Source: Neelides folsomi (taxonomy: Eukaryota; Arthropoda; Collembola; Neelipleona; Neelidae). From it: a DNA stretch of 64,000 nucleotides. The notes under the pieces were generated by a model, which saw nothing but the letters and a program-made list of their open reading frames with translations, was not told where the DNA came from and made no database searches. The first letter of the stretch is position 1; each line of letters begins with the position of its first letter. This document shows positions 1-11,203 of this stretch, one piece after another. Both the position numbers and the translations under genes were made by a program. Location of the stretch: assembly GCA_034687125.1 (NCBI GenBank), contig JAQGBZ010000182.1, forward strand, positions 1-64,000. The letters run 5' to 3'.

Positions 1-266
1 TATATTGAATTATAAAATAAATATGTAGAACAAATAAATATATTGAATTATAAAATAAATATGTAGAACAAATAAATATATTGAATTATAAAATAAATAT
101 GTAGAACAAATAAATATATTGAATTATAAAATAAATATGTAGAACAAATAAATATATTGAATTATAAAATAAATATGTAGAACAAATAAATATATTGAAT
201 TATAAAATAAATATGTAGAACAAATAAATATATTGAATTATAAAATAAATATGTAGAACAAATAAA
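1..266. repeat. 38-bp tandem repeat, seven copies
   Basis: The unit begins TATATTGAATTATAAAATAA and repeats every 38 bases, starting at 1, 39, 77, 115, 153, 191 and 229. I see no difference between copies. The array breaks down after 266 and may extend to the left of the window. Copies this alike suggest recent expansion or active homogenisation. The unit has no coding content. Confidence 0.97.
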
Positions 267-400
267 TTAATTGATAAAATATGGTTTTCAAACGTATGTT
301 ATAAAATAGATTCATTGAATTGTAAGGGATTTCTTGGCCTTCGAAGCTCGTCCTCGTTTTCTTTTGTCCTATTGTTGTCGACTTTGCTTCCAACTTGAAT

Positions 401-2148
401 TTAAATAAATTCATTCTGGCAACAATTCCAATAACATTTACATGTGTGATTTTTTAAGTGGTAAGGGCAAGTACAAGTTGAATCTTCCCAAGTTCCGTTA
501 AAATCAACTTTCCATAATTTTATTTGGGATTTTCGGAAAGACTCGAAAGTTCGACAGGAAAAACTGGCATGTTGGTGAAGGTAAATATCAATGTCAGAGT
601 CTTTGATTTTTGGCATATTTGAAGCTGTTATAAAAATGTAGTTTGATTTCTTAAAAAAACTTCGACATTGGATTTAAGGCTTTTGTTTCAAGATTCAGCG
701 AAAGTGGTGGAATTTCGGTATATAATTTACAATTGGCATTTGAAGGATCTCGTAATTGAGACCACTCTTTAATTATTTTTTTAGCAAGGTCGAAAATTCT
801 CTCAGCTGTAGTCTTTCTCTCAAAGTTCCTTCGTCTTTAATGAGCCTGTTGGTGGTTTCCAATGCATTATTAATACTTAAAGCGCACAAAACAATGCCTT
901 CATACCAACCTCCATATTTCATTTTATATTCACTCAAAAAATATTTCATAAAATCTGTAGTCTTAACATCTTTGTTCCATTTCTTTTCAAAAAATTTATC
1001 CCCGTTTGAAAATGGTTATTAGATTTTGAAAGTTGAAGAACGCTCAAGCCATTCAAAATTTCAATTCTTATTTGAGGACAGCTTATGGGTTGTAGTTTTG
1101 CAGATATATTCCTGTAAACATGAGCAAAGCAATGAACTCTTGTGAATATACCTCTAAACACAAATTTAAAGGCACATGTAATCTGATCTGCACAATCGGC
1201 GATTAAAACATAAGCCACTAAAAGTTTGATAGGATGCTCGGACTTGGAAATCGGGGAATTTTTGTTTTCCGATTCCCGAATCCCAAGTAACGATTACCAA
1301 GTTGATAGTATGCACTCCAGGTTCGTATAAATTATTTGTCACTAATTTTAATGAGCGGAATACAAATTCATAGTCTTGTGTTGTTTCATTCCTGAGTAAC
1401 TGCAAAGCCGAAGGGATGAAAAGTCTTTGATTTGTCAGTAGTTCCAACTAAAATAATCGGAAATCCAGCCCAGAGTAATTTATAAGTCGCATCAATGTGT
1501 TATTTCATTTTTTAAAGCTAATGAACTTAAGCGTTTTGTGGTTAAAAAGATTCAAAAAATATTATCCTCGTAGTCAATAAAATGGTTTGCAATATATGGT
1601 GTATCATAGTTGTCTGGAGTTTCTTGATTTTCTTCACATAACTAGTCCAATTGCCCCATTGTCATGATAGTTCCGAGAAGCTTTGTTTTTATTTTACGTA
1701 AAAAGTTTGATACTTGATTTCTGTTCTGTTCGTCAAAACCATTATCTCTCAAATTTCTCAAAATTCCTTTAGGTGTTCGTGTTCCTTGATTATACAGTTC
1801 TTTTATTTTAATACGAGTGGCTGCTGGAATTCCTCTTTCTTTTACTTCATGATTATGCGAATTGCCATTGGAGTGCCATTCAACCTTCTGAGTTATTTTT
1901 CAATACAAGATGAAGTCTGCCGAACAATCATAGGATTTACATTTATACAGGATTTTGTAACCTTCTAATGTTGTAAACTTATGGTCGTAAAGCCACGTTT
2001 TCTCTTTACTGACTTTTGCTTTTGCTTCAATTAAGTTAGTAAAATCTGCTGATTTTGTCCATCTATTATTTTGTTTGATTTTGTTTGCAATTGGTTCATT
2101 TTCTTCATCATCTGATTCGGATTTGTAAGGTTTGACGTCATTTTTCAA
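401..2148 (-). mobile_element. Decayed Mutator-like (MULE) transposase with FLYWCH-like and SWIM parts
   Basis: Read on the minus strand, three blocks fall in the order expected for a MULE transposase of the FLYWCH/SWIM kind. The N-terminal block (1900-2148) has an acidic stretch and then a FLYWCH-like motif (KTWLYDHKF then YKCKSYDCSA). The middle block (about 946-1447) has the MULE core signature LIADCADQITCAFKFVF followed by VHCFAHVYRNI, matching the conserved Asp and the C-x2-H region. The C-terminal block (401-616) has a SWIM-type zinc finger (CTCPYHLKNHTCK). Between the last two, about 620-790, the minus strand reads KEWSQLRDPS, also typical of these elements. The blocks lie in different frames with several stops, so this is a dead copy. 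I could not define the terminal inverted repeats. The 22-bp repeat at 2576-2701 may lie at or just outside the right end. Confidence 0.8.
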
Positions 2149-2575
2149 TTGCCTAATAAAATCTACTCATTTAAAATTAATAAATTTTACTTACTTTTAG
2201 GTAATTGTATAAACATGAACACATACATATATAAGATAATTATTAATAATATTTACCTTATATTGTTGCAATTGTTATTTAACTTTAACTTTATTATATA
2301 GTTATATGCGATTGATAAATAAAACTCACATTCGGTCATTGCCTGAATGCTATCTAAAAACTTAAGTATTAATGGTAGAGGTAGAAGCAACAAAATGAGA
2401 AAAATAAGATTATAATGTCTCGCGATGGATTACTTGAGAAATACATATTTTTTACACTTTATTTTTCAAGTCCTATTTTCTTTTAAGTATTCATTCAATG
2501 AGTTTCAATTCTTTGAATTCATCATTATTATTGTTTAAATTATGTAAATTTTCGATTTTAATAAATAATTTTTAA
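2149..2575. other. AT-rich spacer, no gene seen
   Basis: This stretch separates the MULE remnant from the 22-bp repeat. It is very AT-rich, and I see no exon-like reading frame on either strand. It may be the 5' flank of the MULE copy. Confidence 0.5.
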
Positions 2576-2701
2576 TGTAGGTAATTGAACTCATTTATGT
2601 AGGGAAACGCATTTAATTCTGTAGGTGTATGTGCGTGTAGGGCTAAAAACTCAATCGTGTAGGTGGTTGGATTTATTCGTGTAGGGGGCTTAAATGGCAT
2701 C
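2576..2701. repeat. 22-bp periodic repeat with a fixed TGTAGG core
   Basis: TGTAGG occurs at 2576, 2598, 2620, 2636, 2658 and 2680. The spacing is 22, 22, 16, 22 and 22 bases. Only the TGTAGG core and a loose ATTTATTCG-like tail are kept; the rest of each unit differs. This is an old, diverged minisatellite, possibly a subterminal repeat array of the neighbouring MULE. Confidence 0.8.
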
Positions 2702-3006
2702 CAAATACAATTCCAAATAAATACAAATGTTTTTATCAATAAATCAAAATAGGTTTATTTATCGTTAGGTTTGAATGTATTGTTATTGCAAAAAAGAAAG
2801 TGTTGTGCAATTTAAATCCAAATTTTTCAGCTTTTAAAATATTATAAAAATACACAAAATCCTCAAAATCACAAAAGGCGTTAAAATTGCATACGCAATA
2901 GATTTTTAGTATCAAGAATTAAAGGGGATTTAAAGTGTTATAAGTGTAATACTCAATAAAGCACTCAAAGTATCGGTTATATTTTTACATAATTATGATG
3001 CCTTAC
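2702..3006. other. Presumed ZMYND10 intron, no exon seen
   Basis: This AT-rich stretch lies just 3' (minus strand) of the last visible ZMYND10 exon, whose donor GTAAGG is at 3001-3006. I looked for the MYND-finger exons here and in the next 2.7 kb and found none. Confidence 0.6.
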
Positions 3007-4753
3007 ATTGATAAATGGCAAGCCAAGCTTGAGCTTCAATTTTCCCCACAGCTAATCGGTTTTCGGGCGCTAATGGAAGCCAAGTGTGGTGGGATGGTTC
3101 CCATTGAATCTCAATGTGGCCCTTTTCCTTATCTTTGGTCATCTTCCTCCAGGGCTTGGATATGAGAGTTTCCGTGAGAATCATTGGCGTGTCTGATGAA
3201 TTTATCAGTCTCGGGAGAACGCCAGTTTGAACTCTATTCAATCGTTAAAATTGGAGAATTATAACAGCTTTCCCAACCAGGTTCAACGAAGCTTAATATT
3301 CAACCCCAGTGGAAATCTCTATTATGGCGAGAATAAATATGCTGACATAATTCTAGTTGTGAAAAATAATCCAACTTTCCAATTGAATTGATATAAATAA
3401 GACTGGCAAAGAAAAGGAATAAAAATGAGTTTTTTATAAGCATAGAGATTGAATTCATTGAGACGGATTAGTCAAGAGGAGGGAGAGATATCTCCCTTCT
3501 GACAGAATAATATATTCAAGTAAATCCCATTAAAGTCATAAGAGCCAACTCTTACCGTTCTAGATTCTCAATGATGTAAAGAAGGGAAGAAAGGCTCTTG
3601 AAGGCAATCTTGAGTAAAATCTTTTCGCTTTGTTCCACCACACTTCTGTCTATCAAATGTATTTTTTTGACATCTGAATCCTCTTCACTGCCATTTTCAC
3701 ACTTCCTTTCTCCATTCCTGCGAAATTCAGAAAAAATCAGACCCACGCATTTACACCTATTTGATGCTAATTGTGTTACACGCATCATTTGATTATTTTT
3801 TTATACATTAATAATTAAAAACAGTTGCGCTTTTATTTATGAATAAAAATACAATGAAATTTTATTAATAATAAAATATTTTAATTTACTATATTTTAAT
3901 CAAGAATGCTCGTGCTAGATGCAGTATTAAAATAATGATTGTGTAATAAATGAAAATAGTATATAGTAAATGTGATTACTTGTAAAGAAGAAAGTTGATT
4001 CCTCTAATGGAATAATCGGCTAGGTCTGAAACAGCATCTCCGAGAGTCTCAGCGGCATCAGGATGAAAAATAACCGTTTCAATCAAGTTGAAACAAGTGG
4101 CTTCATGGTACAAAATGGGATAAACTGTGAAAGTTCCGACATCTTTTTCAATTTTCTTTAAGAGTTCCGGTAAAAATATTTCTCTCCAGAGCTCAATGAG
4201 AATCACTTCATGGACCAGGGCCGGAAGCTAAAAAATACGAAATGAGATTGCAATATATACTTTCACCTTTATTACCTTTTCATGAGTGATAAGAAGATCT
4301 TTGATGTATTCTTCTTTGTCGTTAGATATTGCTTCTGAAATAGCTTGAACTGTAAGCTTTTCAACACGTTCATGTTTTTCGAGCCATCTGAAAAGAATAA
4401 ATAAATTATTCCTTTTTTAATAGTAAATGATAAATAAACATTTATTTTAAAATAATAAACGTTTTTGCTTGTTTTAAAAAACATAATTATATTTTTAATT
4501 TCGTTATTCTTATTTATTCTTATTATTCTTATTATATAGATTTATTAATTTATTAAGATTTACAAATTTATAGATTACATTTAGAAAAGGATATCACGCC
4601 TATATAACTAAGTAGTTCTTAAATTATGAAACATGATTATTCTTTTAATTTATATCTTAGAGTATTTTACCTAAGAGTCCCAAGTTCATCAAAATCGGAA
4701 GAAATTAAGGATTTCACAAAGATCTCGGACTCGCCAGCAGAAAGAATGCTCAT
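3007..4753 (-). CDS. ZMYND10: ZMYND10, N-terminal five coding exons (3' end outside the window)
   Basis: ZMYND10 is a cytoplasmic co-chaperone-type factor needed with LRRC6 for preassembly of axonemal dynein arms. Five exons join in phase on the minus strand: 4671-4753, 4276-4387, 3980-4227, 3556-3717 and 3007-3233, each with GT-AG borders, giving 277 codons. The start is MSILSAGESEIFVKSL. Motifs that match the vertebrate protein are IELWREIFLPELL, LYHEATCFNLIETVIFHP, DLADYSIRG, KIAFKSLSSLLYI, SKPWRKM and EAQAWLAIYQ. The match stops where roughly the last 140 residues of the vertebrate protein, including the C-terminal MYND zinc finger, should follow. The donor after exon 5 (phase 1) looks normal. 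No following exon is visible before coordinate 1, where a MULE remnant and tandem repeats fill the space. Either the last intron is longer than 3 kb or the gene is truncated. Confidence 0.93.
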
Positions 4754-7700
4754 TTTATCAAATCAGCTTTTCGAATTGTCTCAATGTTTATTACGAATGG
4801 AGTGGTCAACAACGAAGATGAAAGAGGTAAACCAATGCTTATAATTCAATTGCTTTTAAATTAATTAGGAAATGTAGCTATAGTTTAGATAGAATTGTGG
4901 AGTACGGTTGATAAATCCTATTGATTTAACAAAGGAGCTAGGAGGGGAGAGTAAAAGTGACTTAAAACCCAGATATACCTAAGTATATCTGTAGTATTCC
5001 AAGCATATATTACTAGGTATTTACATACTTAAAAAATACAACTTGATATTTCAATTATTATACATTTCTACTTACATTTCTCCATAATTTATATATTGTA
5101 ATTTTATTTCATTTTTTATAAAATAGTTAATCTGATATCATGAAATTGGTTTTACTAATTAAGGCACATTCTTTGATAAAATTAGTTTGAACTAGAAAAA
5201 ATATAATCAAGCCTTAATTATGTTTACAAAGAATTCAATTTACTCTATCCTACTTTTAATCCAATGTATTCAGCTCTTCCTGATACCTACTCTGATTTAC
5301 CTTGTGCGCAGAAAGTCATTTAACAGTTCAAATAAATTTTTCCTATACCTACTTTGTAACCTCTAAAATGTTCTAAAGAAGAATATAACGGCGAATATGC
5401 TGTGAACGCAAGGTTTAATGGAATCACGCATAAAGGAGTCGAAGATCACTTTGATCCCCAAAGGGAAGAGGAGGAGAACAGGAGTGTTAATTATCAAAGG
5501 AGGGAGAGAAAGTATAGAATGACATGATGGGGTCTGGTTGAGGTTACTCCTTTCACATCTCCTTTTGAAAGCCAAGCGAAATGAAGATAGATGCGACATT
5601 TACATCTTCTTAAAATGTGTACACATAGAGTAATTTCCATTTACATGTGCGGAGGGTGACCTGATCCCATCTGTGCTCCCCAATTCTCCATTTCCATCTT
5701 GAGGATGAGAAGAATGAGAAGTAATCTTACCCAGCTTTCCCTCAAGACTCCGTTTCAAGGCTTTCTCTGAGGAAGAATAAGTGGTGTCTTTTGTTGCTCA
5801 TTCTCTTTTCCATGACTCGATCTCCCTCCCATTCCTTCCATTGTCCGATTAGAGAACACGGCACGTAAAAAAGAACCGTAGCTATTCATACCTACACTAT
5901 TCAGACTAATCTTTGTTTTGTTTTGTAAGCATTCTTACAATTAGGAGTTTCACTTGAATAAATAAATACACTTAAAGGATACAAATATCTTTTGAACATT
6001 CCTATACTATAGTACAATGAATGTAGAATGATCTTGATATTTTCAAGAAGTTTTCTTCCATTGGTTGCTCTCAACAAGTTTTATTGGATAATGATAGTTC
6101 ACATGTGATTCCTTTGCTAAATCATTAGTTGGACGAAATTATTGAAATGGACTAAATGGATCAATGCACCTTTTTATTCGACGGACAACGGACCATTTTT
6201 AAGAGAAGTCAATATGTGAGTGAAATAAACTTATTGGAAGAAGTTTATATACTTAAACACATAATATTCATAGTATTACCTAATATTGTACACTATGTAC
6301 ACCTACATGATATAGAATATAGAGTATATTATACCCAAGGACAAGAGGGATAAACAGAAAGAAGAATGAAAGAAATTATCAAAGAGTTTCTTATATAATC
6401 AAATTATTGCTATTGCTTTGCCCGTTGTCATTTTGTTGTTTCAAATACAATTTGGTCTTTGTGAAGAGTCTTTACAAATCGTATTTGAGCTCAAAGGCTC
6501 ATTCATTTTTATGGCGGGTTATTCATTTAATTTACCAATTCATTTTCAAAATCGTATTAATTAAGTATTACCTATTTCATGTCTCTTTCAAATTCTTTTT
6601 AATTAATTTATGAGTTTCTCGTGCAGAACATCTTCGTTTCATTTCAAAGTCTTGCATGTCAATCTCTAATCTTCAAAACTTCAAACTTTGTATTATGCTT
6701 TCCTCTTAATTGGAATCGTGTTTTTGAAGCAATTGTATGGCATTTCCATTCTCTCAACTCCAGAAATTCTTAACAGAAACTTATAATATTGTTTTCGATT
6801 CTGCGAAAAGACGGGAAATGGTTTATTCATTTATTATAGTATATTTTAATTGCATTTCAGAGATTGTGTTAAGATTTTCCGACTAAAGTTTGTAATATTT
6901 ATTCTTTGAAGTTCAATAAACTATTTTTATAGAATTTGATCTATTCGACATCATTTGGGCCGACATTCCTGCAAACATATTTAATGACGTGCACTTTGGA
7001 ATTGAATGGAATTTTTTAAGTCTTAGGCCAATGAATGAATAAGATTCTTCGAATCTCGTGATCGTTATATACTTACATTTAGATAGTTATATTTATAAAA
7101 AGAAAGTGAAAGAATTTTATTTGAGTATGTGTAATGTAAGTTCATAATAAGTTCCCTCGGCGGATCATCAATTACATATTAGAGAGATAAGAGATGAAGT
7201 AACGAAGCAGAAATAATTTTTCGCGGCTGTTTTGGATAATGGGAACTTCTGGAGACTCATGAGATCCTCCATTCAATTTAGCACATAAACTACATACGAA
7301 CATGATATGAATTCCCATCGTATTCTCATAATGAATTTCCCGTTCACTCTCCCAGAGTTTTCCCGAGAGATGAGAAGAATTAAAAATAGTGCTGACTGAT
7401 GGTGAGTGAGTCGCCTACGCTTCCTTTCAACCCTCGGATCTAAGAGATTCACATGTCACAGATTCAGACCGCAGCCTAAGATCGTCCCTGCGCCTTATTC
7501 ATTCCTCTTGAGCTTCTAACTTTTAATTAATTGGACTAATGGGTTCATAATTTTCAATTACTCTCTTTGAAACCACAAAAAATACAGTTAGGAGCTCCTT
7601 TGTTAAAAGCTATTCCTTCTTTATTTCAATTAAGGAAGATTGTTTTATTGTCCCCTTAAGAGAATTTAAAAATTAATTAAATTGGAATGAAAGACTACTC

Positions 7701-9572
7701 TTATTAATTTCAACCATAGCATATTATTTTAAAGTATCTTATATTATTATTACTGTATTATATTACTTTTTATATCGCGCTAATTAATATTTTAAGATTC
7801 CTGTTTTAATTCTTTCTCATGTAACACTACTAACTAATAAAAATATTTATACCTAAAAGGCCAATTTCTAACACAGATAGGAAAAAAGTAAGATTTAAAC
7901 TAGGTAAGCATCTTTTAATCAAAATGTGCTCTTGTGAAAACTCATGTGTCTCTCATATTGGAAAATTTCCAAAATGTCGATTTAATCCTCTGCCAAAAAC
8001 TTTATCACTTTATCATGAATGAAAATATAAAATGGAAATGAATGAATGAAACCAAAAAAGGATTGATGGGATGCTTGCATACTTTTACACTTCTCGCTAT
8101 AATGATACCTACATAGTTTACAAATATTTCTCCTAAGGTAAATCTAATATTAGTAATTTAAATAATGTTCCCGTATTGTTTACTTTTATTGGTTATTTAG
8201 TAGCTGTTTGAACTGTACATAATACGTACATCCCAGCTCAGCTCAGCTGGACAAATAGTCACGAAAAAACGATAAAAATGGTGTTGAACGTTGAACAATT
8301 TTATTAAATGGGTTTTCTATTATCTTTTTCAAGATAAGTTTTTTACTCTTCGTTTTATTGAGATTTGACAATTAGCATTATGTTCCAATATCGTATTATT
8401 GATTTAACACATCGTAAGAACAAATATTTATTGTGCTCTTACACATTTTCATTTCTCGTATTTTGATTATCCTACATACCAAAACATAAACATCGGTTAT
8501 GTACGATATTCATATTTATGTACTTATATAGTAGTATTTACCTTTGAATACACGCATCCTCCTTTCACTCTTTTTTACTCATATTAGATTAAAAACGATC
8601 TCAGTTCTCACTGACTTTGTTAATAATAAATATATATAGTATGTATTAATAAAGTCTTGGGAGAAATAAATAAAACTCAAGCATAAAACTTACATTTGAT
8701 TTATTTGTATGATTAATGATTAACAAGAACTTTCATCGCTGATATTATTTTTAAATTCAATTTTTACGTATGTTTTGACTTACCACCCAATTTGTACCAA
8801 TCTGACATTTTTAATCTAAAAGTAGAAAGAATGTCTTATTCAGATGTCCTTTCTAACTTACGAGTCTGAAGAGAGCTGTAATTCAAGAGAAAACATTGAA
8901 AAGAGAAAATATTATAAATTCTTCATGGGACTTTCTAGGAACTGCGACGATGAAATTGAAAATAATCGGATTTAATTAAGCTGTCTACTTCAAAATTCTC
9001 TGGTTTTCCTCATTAATAATTAAGAATACATGCTGAGTGAGTGAACAGGCCAGCAAACATCCATTAATTGATTTTACATTCCAAATTCTTCATATAAATA
9101 CTTAGGCATAATAATAGGCTTTATAATACGAGGAACTAACGAACGATACTCGTAATATGTAGTAACATATTACAAGTACCTACCTTTGAAGAAACACATT
9201 AATAGAAAAGTCTTTTAATAAATATTCACGTGCATGAATATTAAATATTTATACATTAGTAAGTGTGCAATTAGCATTGACTTGAAATATAACCTTACGT
9301 TCTTTAGGCTGACCTTTAATTAAAATATAATTGAACGTATAATTACATATTAGTACTGTAGTACATCAATAGTCAGTTGTATATATAATATCATACGTCC
9401 TATGGTACAATACATGTATAAGTTTAGCAAGTTTTTATTGATTGAAATATAAATAAATGCTTTCTCCGAGATATTATCAATTGAAGAAATAATACCATAA
9501 TGAGTTTTAATTTTAGGTTGGGAAATAATTAATATACATTTCAAGGAACATCCCCATGCAGTTCATGAGATA
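4754..9572. other. Gene-free intergenic region
   Basis: Only short chance reading frames occur here. Most of the stretch is AT-rich. About 5380-5880 and 7140-7500 are less AT-rich, with purine or pyrimidine runs, but show no codon structure, splice-bounded exon or known motif. A small perfect hairpin (GTAATATGT, loop AGTA) lies at 9152-9173. I see no RNA gene. Confidence 0.6.
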
Positions 9573-9647
9573 CTATCCGGGAAGTTGGTCTTTACACTCT
9601 GTGTTTTTATATGTTATAACATTAATAACTTTGTTATAGATTTATAT
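9573..9647 (+). repeat. Left terminal inverted repeat of the Tc1-like element
   Basis: Begins CTATCCGGGAAGTTGGTC directly after the TA target site. It aligns imperfectly over about 75 bases with the reverse complement of 11129-11203. The outer 27 bases differ at one position. Confidence 0.92.
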
Positions 9648-9826
9648 AATCGAATAAAACTTTTATTACATATTTGTATGTATCTCTACAACAGCAAAAA
9701 TCAATTAAAAATAATTAAAAGTTATTGAATTAAAATTCAATCACCGGTAAATTTGATATTTTAGGTTGGGAATTGATGTTTACACCTATATAATTATTAC
9801 CTTAAGTATATTTAATTTGTATAAAG

Positions 9827-10887
9827 TTAATATTTTGTACACCCCCCTTTTGCTTGGATGGCAGCTTCGATTCTTCTGGGCATTGACTCGACAAGTTTTC
9901 TTGTCACATCTTTGTCATAACTCGACCATTCTTGGAGAATTTGAAGCAATTCTCCTTTATTGGTTGGTTTCCGATCCTTAAGACGATACTCCAATTTCGC
10001 CCATAAATGTTCAATGGGATTGAGATCAGGGGACTGAGATGGCCAATCAAGAACATCTATTTTATTTTCCCTAAACCATTTTCTTACAACTTGAGGGGTA
10101 TGTTTATCATTATCTTGCTGAAGTGTAAAGTTTCTTTGCATTCCTGACATCCTAGCTGATAATTTTAAATTTTTTCAAGTATATCAATATAAACCTCTTT
10201 GGTCATTGTAGATTCAATCTTTTGAAAGGTACCGACGCCGTTATATCCCATAGCTCCCCAAACCATTACGGATCCTTAAAATAAACACCAAATTAAAAAT
10301 GAAATACTATGAATCTCATATTACCTCCTCCGTGTATTACTGTAGGCCTGATATGTTGTTGTTTAAAAGCCTCCATTGGCTTTCTCTAAACTCGTAGACG
10401 CCTTCCATGTCCAAATAAGCAAAATTTGGGTTCATCTGTCCATAAGACGTTTTTCCATTGGTCCATTATTCAGTTTTGATGTGTCATTCCCCATTTGAGT
10501 CGAATTTGCATATTTTTCTTTGATATCCATGACTTTTTCATTGAAACTCGAGATTGAAACTTTGCACTTTTTAATCTATTTCTAATTGAACGATTTGACA
10601 AAGTAATATTAAAGTCTCTTTTGACTTCAGCTGCAATTTGATGTTATAAATGGAGAAACTTTAACTTTCCTAATAACCTGATCAATTCTTGGAGTTGTCT
10701 TTTTTACACCTGATCTTCCTTTTTTATTTGAAATTAATCCTGTTTTTTTATATTTTTGAACAATTTTAGCAATTGTTGGCTTCTTTACAAACAAACTGTT
10801 TGCAATTTTAAGATAACTTTGACCTTTTTCATGTAATTTTACTACGATTTGTCTAACTGCAATTGAGATTTCTTTTCTGGGTAACAT
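9827..10887 (-). pseudogene. Tc1-like transposase with one intron, inactivated
   Basis: This transposase would bind the TIRs and carry out cut-and-paste at TA. The start is MLPRKEISIAVRQIVVKLHE, opening a paired-like helix-turn-helix with SYLKIANSL and KKPTIAKIVQKYKKTG. Catalytic motifs follow: first Asp in VLWTDEPKFCLFG, HGGG-SVMVWGAMGYNG, second Asp in LQQDNDKHTPQ, and Glu in SPDLNPIEHLWAKLE. The second Asp and Glu are 33 residues apart, one short of D34E, because the usual NDPKH reads NDKH. A 50-nt AT-rich GT-AG intron (10275-10324) splits HGGG from SVMVW. Two tryptophan codons have become stops (after MTHQN, and in RRLRV-RKPME), and there are two frameshifts (near SPFITSN and near ILEKI). 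The protein otherwise reads end to end, so decay is moderate. Confidence 0.93.
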
Positions 10888-11128
10888 TTTACCCGCCTTT
10901 ATGAAAATTACATTTAAATTGTAGCGGTATGTTATTGAGATAATAAACAAATGTATTTCATATTAACACAACGTTTATCGTGATATTTATTGAGAGTGTA
11001 AAGACTTCAAAATCTCATATTTCACACTTAATTATTTTTAATTCAACACCGTCAATTATTTTTAAATTATTTTTTAACGGTATCATGTTTATGCATATAT
11101 AAACGTGTCATAAAATTTTTAGTTAAAT

Positions 11129-11203
11129 ATATTAATCTGTAAAAAAGTTATTAACATTATAACATATTAGATCTTTGAGTGTAAAGACCAACTTCCCTGA
11201 TAG
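11129..11203 (-). repeat. Right terminal inverted repeat of the Tc1-like element
   Basis: The reverse complement begins CTATCAGGGAAGTTGGTC next to TA at 11204-11205 and pairs with 9573-9647. Confidence 0.92.

Larger units (their letters stand above)
9573..11203 (-). mobile_element. Tc1-like (Tc1/mariner) DNA transposon, full length but broken
   Basis: The element is 1631 bp. Both ends begin CTATC[C/A]GGGAAGTTGGTC and continue CTTTACACTC, with clear similarity for about 75 bases inwards. TA dinucleotides at 9571-9572 and 11204-11205 are the target duplication. A second copy of GAGTGTAAAGAC at about 10990, in the same orientation as the right outer copy, and a weaker TTTACACC near 9780 suggest the inverted/direct repeat (IR/DR) arrangement seen in several Tc1-like families. 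A transposase lies on the minus strand. The element is complete in outline, but the gene is interrupted, so it could move only with help. Confidence 0.95.

Noticed and set aside
5363-5599. 78-codon minus-strand frame upstream of ZMYND10
   Set aside because: It has no domain, no splice-bounded extension and low complexity (runs of Leu, Ser, Ile), consistent with chance.
9152-9173. GTAATATGT/ACATATTAC hairpin as an RNA gene or terminator
   Set aside because: It is short and wholly AT-rich, so it is expected by chance in such DNA, and nothing near it is transcribed as far as I can see.
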